From the NCBI GenBank assembly GCA_007120615.1, contig SKNI01000417.1, positions 1 through 7,613 on the forward strand: DNA of 7,613 nucleotides, written 5' to 3'. The position numbers and the translations under genes were made by a program. Positions 7,491 through 7,613 of the stretch are shown here, in pieces. Below the pieces are notes generated by a model. It was not told the origin of the DNA. It saw nothing but the letters and a program-made list of their open reading frames with translations, and ran no database searches. This DNA is from Myxococcales bacterium. Lineage in GTDB: Bacteria; Myxococcota_A; Bradymonadia; Bradymonadales; Bradymonadaceae. Each line of letters begins with the position of its first letter. The first letter of the stretch is position 1.

Positions 7491-7575
7491 TTTGGCGCCG
7501 GGGACATCCATGTCCTCGCCTGACAAAAAAAGCGCTTTTTTCTACGGCGATGACATGGATGTCATCGGCGCCAAA
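7491..7575. repeat. 85-bp composite inverted repeat (two dyads around an A/T palindrome)
   Basis: TTTGGCGCCG (7491-7500) is exactly inverted as CGGCGCCAAA (7566-7575). Inside, GACATCCATGTC (7503-7514) pairs with GACATGGATGTC (7552-7563), and TCGCC (7516-7520) pairs with GGCGA (7546-7550). At the centre lies AAAAAAGCGCTTTTTT (7526-7541). Each arm is also a local dyad. The right one, 7548-7567, has perfect 9-bp arms around GG. The left one, 7499-7518, has 9-bp arms around CC with one G-T pair. It could act as two hairpins, one long hairpin, a pair of operators, or a REPIN/MITE-like repeat. The A and T runs sit inside the structure, unlike a simple intrinsic terminator. Confidence 0.8.
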
Positions 7576-7613
7576 CTCTGTTTAGCGGTTGCGGGAATTA
7601 CGGACGTTATTTC
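7576..7613. other. Window end, no assigned feature
   Basis: These 38 bases follow the composite palindrome. A minus-strand frame is open from the right edge to a TAG at 7542-7544 (23 sense codons), so the 3' end of an unseen minus-strand gene is possible. It is too short to judge. Confidence 0.15.

Noticed and set aside
7524..7542. A7-GCGC-T6 as a stand-alone bidirectional intrinsic terminator
   Set aside because: The G/C stem would be only GCGC with no loop. The A and T runs are better explained as the centre of the larger inverted repeat.

Overview
The window reads as high-GC (roughly 60 percent by eye) DNA from a myxobacterium-like organism in the Myxococcota, possibly of the Bradymonadia type. 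Three things point there: a MYXO-CTERM-type tail (Cys-rich motif, hydrophobic segment, Arg cluster) on a secreted protein; a large soluble Ser/Thr kinase fused to an ATPase and TPRs; and Asp/Gly-rich linkers typical of the secreted proteins of these bacteria. The phylum call is fairly secure. The finer placement is inference.

Layout. Bases 1-2207 (+) hold the 3' part of a secreted, zinc-dependent peptidoglycan amidase (PGRP/amidase_2 fold). It is followed by six Cys-containing SLH-type repeats in two triads, an acidic low-complexity linker and the MYXO-CTERM tail. Its 5' end, with the expected signal peptide, lies outside the window. Bases 2173-5691 (-) encode a 1172-residue Ser/Thr kinase - AAA/STAND-like ATPase - TPR protein, convergent with the amidase gene and overlapping it by 35 bp. 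Bases 5754-7247 (-) encode a 497-residue predicted lipoprotein with an acidic linker, a carboxypeptidase-regulatory-like beta-sandwich and a domain resembling class I glutamine amidotransferase/ThuA folds. Only 62 bp separate it from the kinase gene and both lie on the minus strand, so a lipoprotein-kinase operon is likely. Bases 7248-7613 are intergenic and hold the ribosome binding site of the lipoprotein gene, weak promoter candidates, and an 85-bp composite palindrome.

How they may work together. The lipoprotein and kinase could form an envelope-to-cytoplasm pair, but only gene order supports this. The amidase is transcribed separately from the left and faces them tail to tail. Its 3' end, the kinase 3' end and a perfect 12-bp hairpin with a GCAA loop are packed into about 90 bp.

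The most unusual non-coding structure is the composite palindrome at 7491-7575. Two 20-nt dyads flank an A/T palindrome and are enclosed by inverted TTTGGCGCC boxes. One base pair differs between the two dyads in a compensatory way. No CRISPR array, tRNA, rRNA, transposase or recognised defence system is visible.
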